Notes: a model not told the origin generated them from the sequence alone. A stretch of 64,000 nucleotides of DNA from Prorocentrum cordatum (GCA_963575745.1 CAUYUJ010003958.1:155158-219157); one strand, 5' to 3'; counted from the first letter of the stretch, positions 20,801 to 34,363 are shown. Made by a program: numbers and translations.

Positions 20801-21280
20801 GGCGGAGGAAGAGGAGGAAGAGGAAGAGGAGGAGGGGGAGGGGGAGGCGGAGAAGGACGAGGAAGAGGAGAAGGAGGACGAGAACGAAGAGGAGGAAGAG
20901 GAGGAAGAGGAGGAAGAGGAGGAGGAGGAGGAGGAGGAGGAGGAAGAGGAGAGGAACAAGAGCAGGAGGAGGAGGAAGAAAAGGACGAGGAGGACGAGGA
21001 AGGGGAGGAGGGGAGTGTCCAGGGGATGAGGTGGGGGATAAGGAGGAGTAGGAGGAGGAAGAGGAGGAGACAAGATCCTGATGAACAGGTGGCGCAGGAG
21101 GAGGAGGAGGAGGAGGAAGTTGGAGAGATAAGAAATTGGCCCAAAAAGCGCGCTCTCTATGCTGCCAGCTGTTGGACGGGGTTCGGAGGCGGGGAGAGGA
21201 CGATTGCGGAGGAGGAGGAGGAGGAAGAGGAGGAGGAGGAGGAGGAGGAGGAGGACGACGACGAAGACGACGACGACGAC
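20800..21280 (+). repeat. (GAG)n purine tract with GAC end
   Basis: Two GAG-rich blocks separated by about 130 bp and ending in a (GAC)n run at about 21253-21280. It gives artificial Glu-rich ORFs. Confidence 0.92.
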
Positions 21281-21289
21281 AGCCATTTG

Positions 21290-24200
21290 GGCCTTTTGGC
21301 GTGGAATCGGCGCTCGCAGAGCCAGCTCTTAGGGCCTTTTTTAAATGATCTTGCGTCTTGGGGCTTTGGGGGCGCCGCTTTGGGTCCCGGAGGGTCCTCT
21401 CTGGCGCGCCGAGGCCGAAGTCTATGCACAGAGTTGGGATCTCGGGCCTTTTTGAGTCCTTCTTCGGGGGCCCTTGGGCCTGTCATCGGGCCTGGGTGAC
21501 GGGCCCAAGGAGGCGCGCCGTGGCCCTACTCTTTGGATAGGGTTGGGTCGGTGCCTTTTCTTCGGGATGACTTTGCGCCCTGGGGGCCTGTTATACACTT
21601 CGGATCCCCGCAAGGTTCAGCGCCATGCATTGGCATGGTTCTCGGGAAACCTTGGAGTTGCTCGGCCCCTTTTTGGCTCTTCTTCGGTGCCCTCTTGGGC
21701 CCAACTCTATGCATAGAGTTGGGCCTTTGGGCGTTCTTGAGGTCCCCTCTTCTGGTTTTCTTGAGCTCTCCAGGCCCGGCTGGAGCTACTTTTCGGGGCT
21801 CGAGTGGAGCCGTCAGGCTCCCGAAGGCCCATCTCTTTGGGTAGAGTTTGGCCTTTTGGGCCTTCTTGAGGCTCCGTTGGGGGCGCGTTGGGCCCTCCTC
21901 GGGCTCTTCTTCGGGGCCCTCTTGGGCCCCCTGTGGCCTCCCACGGCCCACATCTATGCATAGAGTTGGGCCCGTTGCGCTTTCTTCAGGTTCCTTTTCG
22001 AGTTTTCTTGAGCTCTCTAGGCCCGCTTGGAGCTAATGTGCGGGTCCCGAGTGGAGCCTTCAAGCACCCGAAGGCCGATCGCAATGGGTAGAGTGGGGCT
22101 GTGGAGCCTTCTTGAGGCTCCCTTGGGGCCTGCTGGGCTCTCCTTGGGCTCTTCTTCGGGGCCCTCATGGGCCCTTGTGGCCACCCAAGGCGCAACTCTA
22201 TGCACAAAGTTGGGCCCTTGGGCGTTCTTGAGATTCCCTTCTCATTGTTGTGATCTCTTTAAGCCCGCTTTGAGCTAACCTTCGGGCCCCGAGTGGAACC
22301 TTCAGACACCCGAAGGCCGATCTCAATTTGCAGAGTGGGGCTATGGACCTTCTTGAGGCTCCCTCGGGGGTCTGCTGGGCCTTGCTCTGGCTTTTTTCTG
22401 GACCCTCTTGGGCCCATGTGGCCTCCCAAGGCCGAACTCTATGCATAGAGTTGGGCCCGTTGGGCTTTCTTCAGATTCCCGTCGGGTTTTCTTGAACTTT
22501 CTAGGCCCGCTTGGAGCTAATCTGCGGGTCCCTGGTTGGGCCTTCAGGCACCCGAAGGCCGATCTCAATTGGTAGAGTTGGGCCCTTGGACCTTCTTGAG
22601 GCTCTCTTGGGTCTCATTTTGGGTTTTCTGGATCTCTCTAGGCCCGCTTGGAGCTAACCATTGGGGCCGTAGTGGAGCCTTCAGGCACGCGAAGGCCCAT
22701 TTCTTTGGGTAGAATTGGGCCTTTGGGCCTTCTTGAGGCCTTCTTGGGAGCCTGCTAGGCCCTCCTCGGGCTCTTCTTCGGGGCCCTCCTGAGCCCCTGT
22801 GGCCTCCCACGGCCCAACTCTATGCATAGAGTTGGGCCTTTGGGCGTTCTTGAGGTCCCCTCTTCGGGTTGTCTTGGGTCGTGCCTCCAGGCACCCGAAG
22901 GCCCATCTCTATGGGTAGAGTTGGTCCTTTGGGCCATCTTGAGGCTCCCTTGGGGGCCACTGGCTCTTCTTCGGGGCCCCCTTTGGCCATCCAAGACCCG
23001 ACTCTATCGAGTTGGGCCGGTGGGCTTTCTTGGGGCCCCCTTTCGGGCTTTCTTGAGCTTTCTGGGCCCGCTTAGAGCTAGTGTGTGGGACCCGAGTGGA
23101 GCCTTTAGGCACCCGAAGGCCGGTCTCAATGGGTAGAGTTGGGCCGTTGGGGCTTTGAGGCTACCTTGGGGGCCTGCTAGGCCCTCCTCGGGCTCTTCTT
23201 CGGGGCCCTCCTGGGCCCGTTGGGCTTTCTTGAGGTCTCATTTTCGGTTTTCTTGATCTCTCTAGGCCCACTTCAAGCTACATAGGGGCCCTTGTGGCGC
23301 CTTCAGGCTCCCGAAGGCCCATCTTTATGGGTAGAGTTGGGCCTTTAGGCTTTCTCGAGGCTCCCTTGGGAGCCTGCTAGGCCCTCCTCGGGCGCTTCAT
23401 CGGGGCCCTCGTGGGCCCCCTTTGGCCATCCAAGGCCCGACTCTATGCATAGAGTTGGGCCCGTTGGGCTTTCTTCAGATTCCCGTCGGGTTTGTTGAGT
23501 TTTCTAAGCCCGCTTGGAGCTAATCTGCAAATCCCTAGTGGGATCTTCAGGCACCCGAAGGCGCATCTCTATGGGTAGCGCTAGGTCTTTGGACCTTCTC
23601 GGGGCTCCTTTTGGAGCCTGCTGGGCCCTCTTCGGGCTCTGCTTCGGGGCCCTCTTGGGCCCCTGTGGCCGCCCAAGGCCCAACTCTATGCATAGAGTTG
23701 GGCCCCTGGGCTTCCTTCAGGTTTCTTCAAGTTTTCGTGAGCTCTCTAGGCCCGCTTGGGGCTAACCTGCGTGTCCCGAGTAGAGCCTTCAGGCACGCGA
23801 AGGCCAATCTCTATGGGTAGAGTTGGTCCTTTGGGCCTTCTTGAGGCTCCCTTGGGGGCCTGCTGGTGGAGGTCCTCTTGGGCCCTCGTGGCCACCCAAG
23901 GCTCTCAACTCTATGTATAGAGTTGGGCCCTTGGGCTCTCTTGAGGTTCCCGTCTGGTTTTCTTGAGCTCTCTAGGCCCGCTTCGAAGTAAGTCTGGGGC
24001 CGTAGCGGAGCCTTCAGGCACGCGAAGGCCGATCTCAATGGGTAGAGTTGGGCCGTTGGGCCTTCTTGAGGCCTTCGTGGGGGCCTGCTGGGCCCTCCTC
24101 GGGCTCTTCTTCGGGCCCCTCTTGGGCCCCTGTGGCCTTCCACGGCCCAACTCTATGCGTAGAGTTGGGCCCTTGGGTTTTCTTGAGGTGCCCTTTCGGG

Positions 24201-27200
24201 TTTTCTTGAGCTCTCTAGGCCCGCTTGGAGCTAATCCGCGGGCCCCCAGTTGGGCCTGCAGGCACCCGAAGCCCGCTCTCTATGGGTAGAGTGGGGCCGT
24301 TGGACCTTCTTGAGGTCCCCTTGGGGGCCTGCTGGTGGAGGTCCTCGGGCCCTTCGGGGCCCTCCTCGGCCCCCTGTGGCCACCCAGGGCCCAACTCTAT
24401 GCATAGAGTTGGGCCCGTTGGGCTTTCTTGAGGTCCCCTTTCGGGTTTTCTTGAGCTCTCTAGGCCCGCTTCGAGGTAATATTCGGGGCCTTGGTGGGGC
24501 CTGCAGGCACCCGAAGGCTCATCTGTTTGGGTAGAGGAGTTTTTTTTTCGGGGGCGGCTTTCTCGAGGCTCCCTTGGGAGCCTGCCAGGCCCTCTTCGGG
24601 CTCTCCATCGGGGCCCTCGGGGGCCCCCTTGGCCACCCCACGGCCCAACTCTGTGCTTCAAGTTGGGGCCGTGGGCTTTCTTGAGGCTCACTTTGCGATG
24701 CCTCACGTGCCTTTCGCGGGCTCTTCTTCAGGACCCTCTTGGAACCTTTTGGCGCCAGACTTTGGCCGTTAGGCTTTCGCGACGCCCTCTTGGGGGCCCC
24801 GCGCCCCCTCCAACGCCCTCTTCGATTTCTCAGGCGCCGAACGGCCGAACTCTTTGGGCCATGCAAAGGCGTTGGCTTTCGGGCGCGCGCGTCGACCTCA
24901 TTGAGTGTAGGGTTGCGTTCATCCCACATTCATATGACAGCTTCTTGAAATCTGAATGGAAGTTTACATTGGGTTTTCACCATTGGGTTTCTAAGTTAGG
25001 TTCGTATTTCTTTCAAAAATCCTACGAATGCGTTGGCTTTCGGGCGCGCGCGCGTCGACCTCAGTGTGGGGTTGCGTATATCCCACAGTCATACGACAGC
25101 CTCTTGAAATCTGATGCATAGAGTTGGGCCCTTGGGCTTTCTTGAGTTTCCCTTCTCATTTTTGTGATCTCTCTACGCCCGCTTGGAGCTAACCTTCGGG
25201 CCCCTAGTAGAACCTTCAAACACCCGAAGGCCGATCTCAGTTCGCAGAGTGGGGCCATGGACCTTCTTGAGGCTCCATCGGGGGCCTGCTGGGCCTTCCT
25301 CTGGCTTTTTGTTCTAAACCCTCTTGGGCCCATGTGGCCTCCCAAGGCCCAACTCTATGCATAGAGTTGGGCCCGTTGGGCTCTCTTCAGGTTCCCGTCG
25401 GGTTTTCGTCAGCTTTCTAGGCCCGCTTGGAGCTAATCTGCGAATCCCTAGTGGGATCTTCAGGCACCCGAAGGCGCATCTCTATGGGTAGAGCTAGGCC
25501 CTTGGACCTTCTCGAGGCTTCTTGTGGGGCCTGCTGGGCCCTCCTCGGGCTCTTCTTCGGGGCCCTCTTGGGCCCCTGTGGCCTCCCACGGCCCAACTCT
25601 ATGCATAGAGTTGGGCCCGTTCGTTTTTTTGTTTGTTTTTTGATGTCTCGTTCTGGGTTCTCTTGATCTTTCTAGGCCCGCTTAGGGTAACCATTGGGGC
25701 CGTAGTGGAGCCTCCAGGCACGCGAGGGCCCATCTCTATGGGTAGAGTTAGGCCTTTGGGCCTTCTTGAGGCCTTCTTGGGAGCCTCGCAGGCCCTCCTC
25801 GGGCTCTTCTTCGGGGCCCTCTTGGGCCCCTGTGGCCTTCCACGGCCCAACTCTATGCGCAGAGTTGGGCCGTGGGACGTTCTTGAGGTCCCCTCTTCGG
25901 GTTGTCTTGGGTCGTGCCTCCAGGCACCCGAAGGCCCACCTCCATGGGTAGAGTTGGGCCGTTGGGCCCTCTTGAGGCTCCCTTGGGGTCCAAATGGGCC
26001 CTCCTCTGACTCTTCTTCGGGGCCCCATTTGGCCAGCCAAGGCCCGACTCTATCGAGTTGGGTCGGTGAGCGTTCTTGGGTCCCCCTTTTGGGTTTTCTT
26101 GAATTCTCTGGACCCGCTTGAAGCTAATGTGCGGGTCCCGAGTGGAGCCTTCAGGCACCCGGAGGCCGATCTCGATGGGCAGAGTTGAGCCGTCGGGGCT
26201 TCTTGAGGCTGCCTTGGGGGCCTGCTAGGCCCTCCTCGGGCTCTTCTTCGGGGCCCTCCTGAGCCCTTGTGGCCACCCAAGGCCCAACTCTATGCATAGA
26301 GTTGGGCCCGTTGGGCTTTCTTGAGGTCTCATTTTGGGTTTTCTTGATCTCTCTAGGCCCACTTCAAGCTAACCATCGGGGCCCTTGTGGCGTCTTCAGG
26401 CACGCGAAGGCCCATCTCTATGGGTAGAGTTGGGCCTTTGGGCTTTCTCGAGGTTCCCTTGGGAGCCTGCTGGGCCCTCCTCGGGCGCTTTATCGGGGCC
26501 CTCGTGGGCCCCCCTTTGGCCATCCAAGGCCCGACTCTATGCGTAGGGTTGGGCCCGTTGGGTTTTCTTCAGATTCCCGTCGGGTTTTCTTGAGCTTTCT
26601 AGGCCCGCTTGGGGCTAATCTGCGAATCCCTAGTTGGATCTTCAGGCACCCGAAGGCCCATCTCTATGGGTAGCGCTAGGTCTTTGGACCTTCTCGAGGC
26701 TCCTTTTGGAGCCTGCTGGGCCCTCTTCGGGTTCTTCTTCGGGGCCCTCTTGGGCCCCTGTGGGCGCCCAAGGCCCAACTCTATGCATCGAGTTGGGCCC
26801 CTGGGCTTCCTTCAGGTTTCCTCAGGTTTTCGTGGGCTCTCTAGGCCCGCTTGGGGCTAACCTGCGTGTCCCGAGTAGAGCCTTCAGGCACGCGAAAGCC
26901 AATCTCTATGGGTAGGGTTGGCCCTTTGGGCCTTCTTGAGGCTCCCTTGGGGGCCTGCTGGTGGAGGCCCTCTTGGGCCCTCGTGGCCACCCAAGGCTCA
27001 ACTCTATGTATAGAGTTGGGCCCGTTGGGCTTTCTGGATGTCACCTTTCGGGTTTTCTTGAGCTCTCTAGGCCCGCTTCGAGGTAATCTTCGGGGCCTTG
27101 GTGAGGCCCGCAGGCACCCGAAGGCCGATCTCAATGGGTAGAGTTGGGCCGTTGGGCCTTCTTGAGGCCTTCGTGGGGGCCTGCTAGGCCCTCCTCGGGC

Positions 27201-30200
27201 TCTTCTTCGGGCCCCTCTTGGGCCCCTGTGGCCTCCCACGGCCCAACTCTATGCATAGAGTTGGGCACGTTGGGCTTTCTTCAGATTCCCGTCGGGTTTT
27301 CTTGAGCTTTCTAGGCCCGCTTGGAGCTAATCTGCGGGTCCCTAGTTGGGCCTTCAGGCACCCGCAGGCTGATCTCAATGGGTAGGGTTGGGCCGTTGGG
27401 CCTTCTTGAGGCTTTCTTGAGGGGCCTGCTGGGCCCTCCTCGGGCTCTTCTTCGGGGCCCTCTTGGGCCCCTGTGGCCTCCCACGGCCCAACTCTATGCA
27501 TAGAGTTGGGCCCGTTGGGCTTTATTGAGGTCCCCTTTCGGGTTTTCTTGAGCTCTCTGGGCCCGCTTCGAGGTAATCTTCGGGGCCTTGGTGGGGCATG
27601 CAGGCACCCGAAGGCCCATCTGTTTGGGTAGAGGAGTTGTTGTTTTCGGGGGCGGCTTTCTCGAGGTTCCCTTGGGGGCCTGCTGGGCCCTCCTCGGGCT
27701 CTTCATCGGGGCCCTCGTGGGCCCCCTTGGCCACCCCGCGGCCCAACTCTGTGCTTAAAGTTGTGGCCGTGGGCTTTCTTGAGGCTCACTTTGCGATGCC
27801 TCCCGTGCCTTTTCGCGGGCTCTTCCTCAGGGCCCTCTTGGAACCTTTTGGCGCCAGACTTTGGCCGTTAGGCTTTCGCGACGCCCTCTTGGGGGCCCCT
27901 CGCCCCCCCAACGCCCTCTTCGATTCCTCAGGCGCCGAAGGGCCGAACTCTTTGGGCCATGCAAGGGCGTTGGCTTTCGGGCGCGCGCGTCGACCTCATT
28001 GAGTGTAGGGGTGCGTACATCCCACATTCATATGACAACTTCTTGAAATCTGAGAATGAAAGTTTACATTGGGTTTTCACCATTGGGTTTCTATGTTAGT
28101 TTCGTTCTTCTTTCAAAAATCCTACGAAGGCGTTGGCTTTCGGGCGCGCGCGCGTCGACCTCAGTGCGGGTTGCGTATATCCCACAGTCATACGACAGCC
28201 TCTTGAAATCTGATGCATAGAGTTGGGCCCTTGGGCTTTCTTGAGTTTCCCTTCGCATGTTTATGATCTCTCTAAGCCCGCTTGGAGCTAACCTTCGGGC
28301 CCCTAGTAGAACCTTCAAACACCCGAAGGCCGATCTCAATTCGCAGAGTGGGACTATGGACCTTCTTGAGGCTCCATCGGGGGCCTGCTGGGCCTTCCTC
28401 TGGCTTTTTTTCTGAACCCTCTTGGGCCCATGTGGCCTCCCAAGGCCCAACTCTATGCATAGAGTTGGGCCCGTTGGGCTTTCTTCAGATTCCCGTCGGG
28501 TTTTCTTGAGCTTTCTAGGCCCGCTTGGAGCTAATCTGCGGGTCCCTAGTTGGGCCTTCAGGCACCCGCAGGCTGATCGCAATGGGTAGGGTTGGGCCTT
28601 TGGGCCTTCTTGAGGCTCTCTTGGGGGCCTGCTGGGCCCTCCTCGGGCTCCTCTTCGGGGCCCTCTTGGGCCCCTGTGGCCTCCCACGGCCCAACTCTAT
28701 GCATAGAGTTGGGCCCGTTCGTTTTTTTTGTGTGTTTTGTTTTTTGTATGTCTCGTTTTGGGTTCTCTTGAGCTTTCTAGGCCCGATTGGAGCTAACCAT
28801 TGGGGCCGTAGTGGAGCCTTCAGGCACGCGACGGCCCATCTCTATGGGTAGAGTTAGGCCTTTGGGCCTTCTTGCGGCCTCCTTGGGAGCCTCCTGGGCC
28901 CTCCTCGGGCTCTTCTTCGGGGCCCTCTTGGGCCCCTGTGGCCTTCCACGGCCCAACTCTATGCACAGAGTTGGGCCTTGGGACGTTCTTGAGGCCCCCT
29001 CTTCGGGCTGTCTTGGGTCGTGCCTCCAGGCACCCGAAGGCCCACCTCCATGGGTAGAGTTGGTCCTCTGGGCCCTCTTGAGGCTCCCTTGGGGTCCAAA
29101 TGGGCCCTCCTCTGGCTCTTCTTCGGGGCGCCCTTTGGCCAGCCAAGGCCCGACTCTATCGAGTTGGGTCGGTGAGCGTTCTTGGGTCCCCCTTTCGGGT
29201 TTTCTTGAATTCTCTGGGCCCGCTTGGAGCTAATGTGCGGGCTGGGCCGTTGGGCTTTCTCGAGGCTCCCTTGGGAGCCTGCTGGGCCGTCCTTGGGCGC
29301 TTTATCGGGGCCCTCGTGGGGGCCCCTTTTGCCATCCAAGGCCCGACTCTATGCGTAGGGTTGGGCCCGTTGGGTTTCCTTCAGATCCCCCTCGGGTTTT
29401 GTCGAGCTTTCTAGGCCCGCTTGGAGCTAATCTGCGAATACCTAGTGGGATCTTCAGGCACCCGAAGGCGCATCTCTATGGGTAAATCTAGGTCTTTGGA
29501 CCTTCTCGAGGCTCCTTTTGGAGCCTGCTGGGCCCTCTTCGGGCTCTTTTTCGGTGCCCTCTTGGGCCCCTGTGGCCGCCCGAGGGCCCAACTCTATGCA
29601 TAGAGTTGGGCTCCTGGGCTTCCTTCAGGTTTCTTCAGGTTTTCGCGCGCTCTCCAGGCCCGCTTGGGGCTAACCTGCGTGTCCCGAGTAGAGCCTTCAG
29701 GCGCGCGAAGGCCCATCTCTATGGGTAGAGTTGGTCATTTGGGCCTTCTGGAGGCTGCCTTGGGAGCCTGCTGGCGGAGGTCCTCTTGGGCCCTTGTGCC
29801 CACCCAAGGCCCAACACTATGTATAGAGTTTGGCCCGTGGGCTTTCTTGAGGTTCCCGTTTGGTTTTCTTGAGCTCTCCAGGCCCGCTTCGAGGTAAGTT
29901 TGGCGCCGCAGTGGGGCCTTCAGGCACCCGAAGGCCGATCTCAGTGGGTAGAGTTGGGCCTTTGGGCCTTCTTGAAGCCTTCGCGGGGGCCTGCTAGGTC
30001 CTCCTCGGGCTCTTCTTCGGGGCCCTCTTGGGCCCCTGTGGGCTCCCGCGGCCCAACTCTATGCATAGAGTTGGGCTCTTGAGCTTTCTTGAGGTCTCCT
30101 TTCGGGTTTTCTTGAGCTCTCCAGGCCCGCTTGGAGCTAATCTGCGGGTCCCTAGTTGGGCCCTCAGGCACCCGAAGCCCGTTCTCTATGGGTAGAGTGG

Positions 30201-33200
30201 TGCTGTTGAGCCTTCTTGAGGTTCCGTTGGGGGCCTGCTGGTGGAGGTCCTCGGGCTCTTCGGGGCCCTCCTCGCCCCCCTGTGGCCACCCGAGGCCCAA
30301 CTCTATGCATAGAGGTGGGCCCGTTGGGCGTTCTTGAGGTACCCTTTCGGGTTTTCTTGAGCTCTCTGGGCCCGCTTCGAGGTAATCTTCGGGACCTTAG
30401 TGGGGCCTGCAGGCACCCGAAAGCCCATCTGTTTGGGTAGAGGAGTGTTTTTTTTTTCGGGGGTGGCTTTCTCGAGGCTCCCTTGGGAGCCTGCTGGGCC
30501 CTCCTCGGGCTCGTCATCGGGGCCCTCGTGGGCCCCTGTGGCCACCCCACGGCCCAACTCTGTGCTTAAAGTTGGGGCCGTGGGCTTTCTTGAGGCTCAC
30601 TTTGCGATGCCTCCCGTGCCTTTCGCGGGCGATTCTTCAGGGCCCTCTTGGGACCTTTTGGCGCCAGACTTTGGCCGCTAGGCTTCCGCGACGCCCTCTT
30701 GGGGGCCCCTCGCCCCCCCCAACGCCCTCTTCGATTTCTCAGGCGCCGAACGGCCGAACTCTTTGGGCCATGCAAAGGCGTTGGCTTTCGGGCGCGCGCG
30801 TCGACCTCATTGAGTGTAGGGTTGCGTTCATCCCACATTCATATGACAGCTTCTTGAAATCTGAGAATGAAAGTTTACATTGGGTTTTCACCATTGGGTT
30901 TCTATGTTAGTTTCGTTCTTCTTTCAAATCCTACGAAGGCGTTGGCTTTCGGGCGCGCGCGCGTCGACCTCAGTGTGGGGTTGCGTATAACCCAATTTTC
31001 ATACGACAGCCTCTTGAAACCTGATGCATAGAGTTGGGCCCTTGGGCTTTCTGGAGTTTCCCTTGTCATTTGTGTGATCTCTCTAAGCCCGCTTGGAGCT
31101 AATCTGCGGGCCCCTAGTAGAACCTTCAAACACCCGAAGGCCGATCTCAATTCGCAGAGTGGGACTATGGACCTTCTTGAGGCTCCATCGGGGGCCTGCT
31201 GGGCCTTCCTCTGGTTTTTTTTCTATACCCTCTTGGGCCCACGTGGCCTCCCAAGGCCGAACTCTATGCATAGAGTTGGGCCCGTTGGGCTCTCTTCAGA
31301 TTCCCGTTGGGTTTTCTTGAGCTTTCCAGGCCCGCTTGGAGCTAATCTGCGGGCCCCTAGTTGGGCCTTCAGGCACCCGCAGGCTGATCTCAATGGGTAG
31401 AGTTGGGCCGTTGGGCCTTCTTGAGGCTCTCTTGAGGGGCCTGCTGGGCCCTCCTCGGGCTCTTCTCCGGGGCACTCTTGGGCCCCTGTGGCCTCCCACG
31501 GCCCAACTCTATGCATAGAGTTGGGCCCGTTCGATTGTTTTGAGGTCTCGTTTTGGGTTCTCTGGATCTTTCTAGGCCCGCTTGGAGCTAACAATTGGGG
31601 CCGTAGTGGGGCCTTCAGGCACGCGAAGGCCCATCTCTATGGGTAGAGTTGGGCCTTTTGGGCCTCCGTGCGGCTCTCTTGGGGGCCTGCTGGGCCCTCC
31701 TCGGGCTCTTCTTCGGGGCCCTCTTGGGCCCCTGTGGGCTCCCACGGCCCAACTCTATGCATAGACTTGGGCCCGTTCGTTTTTTTTTTTTGGGGGGGGG
31801 GGAGGTCTCGTTTTGGGTTTTCTTGATCTTTCCAGGCCCGCTTGGAGCTGACCATTGGGGCCGTAGTGGAGCCTTCAGGCACGCGAAAGCCCATTTCTTT
31901 GGGTAGAATTGGTAGAGTTGGGCCTTCGGGCCTTCTTGAGGCCTTCGCGGGAGCCTCCGAGGCCCTCCTCGGGCTCTTCTTCTGGGCCCTCCTGAGCCCC
32001 TGTGGCCTTCCACGGCCCAACTCTATGCATAGAGTTGGGCCTTGGGACGTTCTTGAGGTCCCCTCTTCGGGTTTTCTTGGGTCGTGCCCCCAGGCGCCCG
32101 AAGGCCCACCTCTATGGGTAGAGTTGGTCCTTCGGGCCCTCTTGAGGCTCCCTTGGTGTCTAAATGAGCCCTCCTCTGGCTCTTATTCGGGGCCCCCTTT
32201 GGCCAGCCAAGGCCCGACTCTATCGAGTTGGGTCGGTGGGCGTTCTTGGGTTATCCTTTCGGGTTTTCTTGAATTCTCTGGGCCCGCTTGGAGCTAATGT
32301 GCGGGCCCCGAGTGGAGCCTGCAGGCACCCGAGGGCCGATCTCAATGGGTAGAGTTGAGCCTTCGGGGCTTCTTGAGGCTGCCTTGGGGGCCTGCCAGGC
32401 CCTCCTCGGGCTCTTCTTCGGGGCCCTTCTGAGTCCTTGTGGCCACCCAAGGCCCAACTCTATGCATAGAGTTGGGCCCGCTGGGCTTCCTTGAGGTCTC
32501 ATTTTGGGTTGTCTTGATCTCCCTAGGCCCACTTGAAGCTAACCATTGGGGCCCTTGTGGCGCCTTCAGGCACGCGAAGGCCCATCTTTATGGGTAGAGT
32601 TGGGCCTTTAGGCTTTCTCGAGGCTCCCTTGGGAGCCTGCCAGGCCCTCCTCTGGCGCTTCATCGGGGCCCTCGTGGGCTCCCTTTGGCCATCCAAGGCC
32701 CGACTCTATGCGTAGAGTTGGGCCCGTTGGGCTTCCTGCAGACTCCCCTGGGGTTTTGTTGAGCTTTCTAGACCCGCGTGGAGCTAATCTGCGAATCCCT
32801 AGTGGGATCTTCAGGCACCCGAAGGCGCATCTCTATGGGTAGAGCTAGGTCTTTGGACCTTCTCGAGGCTCCTTTTGTGGCATGCTGGGCCCTCTTCGGG
32901 CTCTTTTTTTCGGGGCCCTCTGGGGCCCCTGTGGCCGCCCAAGGCCCAACTCTATGCATAGAGTTGGGCCCCTGGGCTTCCTTCAGGTCTTCAGGTTTTC
33001 GTGCGCTCTCTAGGCCCGCTCGGGGCTAACTTGCGTGTCCCGAGTAGAGCCTTCACGCATTCGAAGACCCATCTCTATGGGTAGAGTTGGTCCGCTGGGC
33101 CTTCTTGAGGCTGCCTTGGGGGGCCTGCTGGTGGAGGTCCTCTTGGGCGTTTGTGGCCACCCAGAGTTGGGCCCTTGGGCTTTCCTGAGGTTCCTGTCTG

Positions 33201-33735
33201 GTTTTCTTGAGCTCCCCAGGCCCGCTTCGAGGTAAGTTTGGGGCCGCAGTGGAGCCTTCAGGCGCGCGAAGGCCGATCTCAATGGGTAGAGTTGGGCCTT
33301 TGGGCCTTATTGAGGCCTTCTTGGGAGCGTCCTAGGCCCTCCTCGGGCTCTTCTTCGGGGCCCTCTTGGGCCCCTGTGGCCTCCCACGGCCCAACTCTAT
33401 GCATAGAGTTGGGCTCTTGAGCTTCCCTGCGGTCTCCTTTCGGGTTTTCTTGAACTCTCCAGGCCCGCTTGGAGCTAATCTGCGGGTCCCTAGTTGGGCC
33501 TTCAGGCACCCGAAGCTCGCTCTCTATGGGTAGAGTGGGGCCGTTGGGCCTTCTTGAGGTTCCCTTGGGGGCCTGCTGGTGGAGGTCCTCGGGCTCTTCG
33601 GGGCCCTCCTCGGCCCCCTGTGGCCACCCGAGGCCCAACTCTATGCATAGAGTTGGGCCCGTTGGGCTTTCGTGAGGTTCCCTTTCGGGTTTTCTTGAAC
33701 TCCCTAGGCGCGCTTCGAGGCAATCTTCGGGGCTT
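21290..33735. repeat. Large satellite: ~245-bp units with a 24-bp palindrome
   Basis: About 12.4 kb of tandem units spaced mostly 240-248 bp. Most units carry the half-site CCCAACTCTATG followed directly by its reverse complement, a perfect 24-bp palindrome in many (for example 21700-21723, 22813-22836, 24390-24413) and mutated in others. Each unit has a second, related half beginning ATGGGTAGAGTTGGG, so the ancestral unit was probably about 120 bp. Stop-poor frames of 60-160 codons on both strands repeat the same words (MHRVGPWEATGAQEG on minus, GPLGLLEAPLGACWALL on plus) and are not genes. Some units are deleted or shortened (22560-22800, 22990-23430). Confidence 0.93.
24640..25115. repeat. 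Higher-order junction block inside the satellite, copy 1
   Basis: A non-unit block with GGCGCCAGACTTTGGCCG, GCGTTGGCTTTCGGGCGCG, CATTCATATGACAGCTTCTT and TTTACATTGGGTTTTCACC. Further copies lie at about 27745-28215 and 30545-31025, with a diverged terminal version at 33735-34095. The matching word GCGTTGG starts at 24869, 27967, 30778 and 33813, so the higher-order period is about 2.8-3.1 kb. Confidence 0.85.
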
Positions 33736-34095
33736 TAGTGGGGTTTACATTGGGTTTTCACCATTGCGTTTCTGAATTAACATCGTTCTCATCCATCAAA
33801 AACATACAAAAGGCGTTGGCGTTCAGGCGCGCGCGCGCGTCCACCTCATTGAGTGTGGGGTCGCATACACCCGCATTCATATGCCAGCCGCTTGAAATCT
33901 GAGAATTAAAATTTAGATTGGGTTCTCTCCATTGCGTTTGTGAGTTAGCATTGCGTTTCTCAAGCAAAAAAAAACCATACAAAAGGCGTTGGTTTTCGGG
34001 CGCGCGCGCATCCACCCCATTGAGTGTCGGGTCGCGTATATCCCGCATTCATATGACAGCCTCTTGAAATCTGAGAATGAAAGTTTACATGGGGT
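33735..34095. repeat. Right edge of the satellite: ~160-bp tandem repeat
   Basis: Two or more units of about 160 bp with ACATACAAAAGGCGTTGG, a (GC)n run, CCTCATTGAGTGT and CTTGAAATCTGAGAAT. They are AT-richer than the satellite and continue the junction-block sequence without palindromic units. Confidence 0.8.
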
Positions 34096-34363
34096 GTTCA
34101 CCAAAGGGGTCCTAGTTGGTTGAGCTTCCTGGTTGGGTTCTCGCGGGGGTACGTCGGGCCCTGCGGTTTCCGAGCCACGTCCGGCCGTGGCGACGAGAGG
34201 CAAAAGAAACGCTTCAACGCTTACAAATTCAAGGTGCCGTCATCGCCGCCAGCGCCAACATCGCAGGAGGCTGCGCCACTCGCCCTCTTCGTCGCTGCCT
34301 CCGCCGTCGCCGTCGTTAACGAGCGTCTGGCCCAGACTCAGCCATTGCGTTGCGTGGCTTCCA

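Noticed and set aside
21290-33735. Dozens of 60-160 codon ORFs in the palindromic satellite
   Set aside because: They repeat with the DNA unit on both strands, differ only by drift and indels, and show no preference for one frame.
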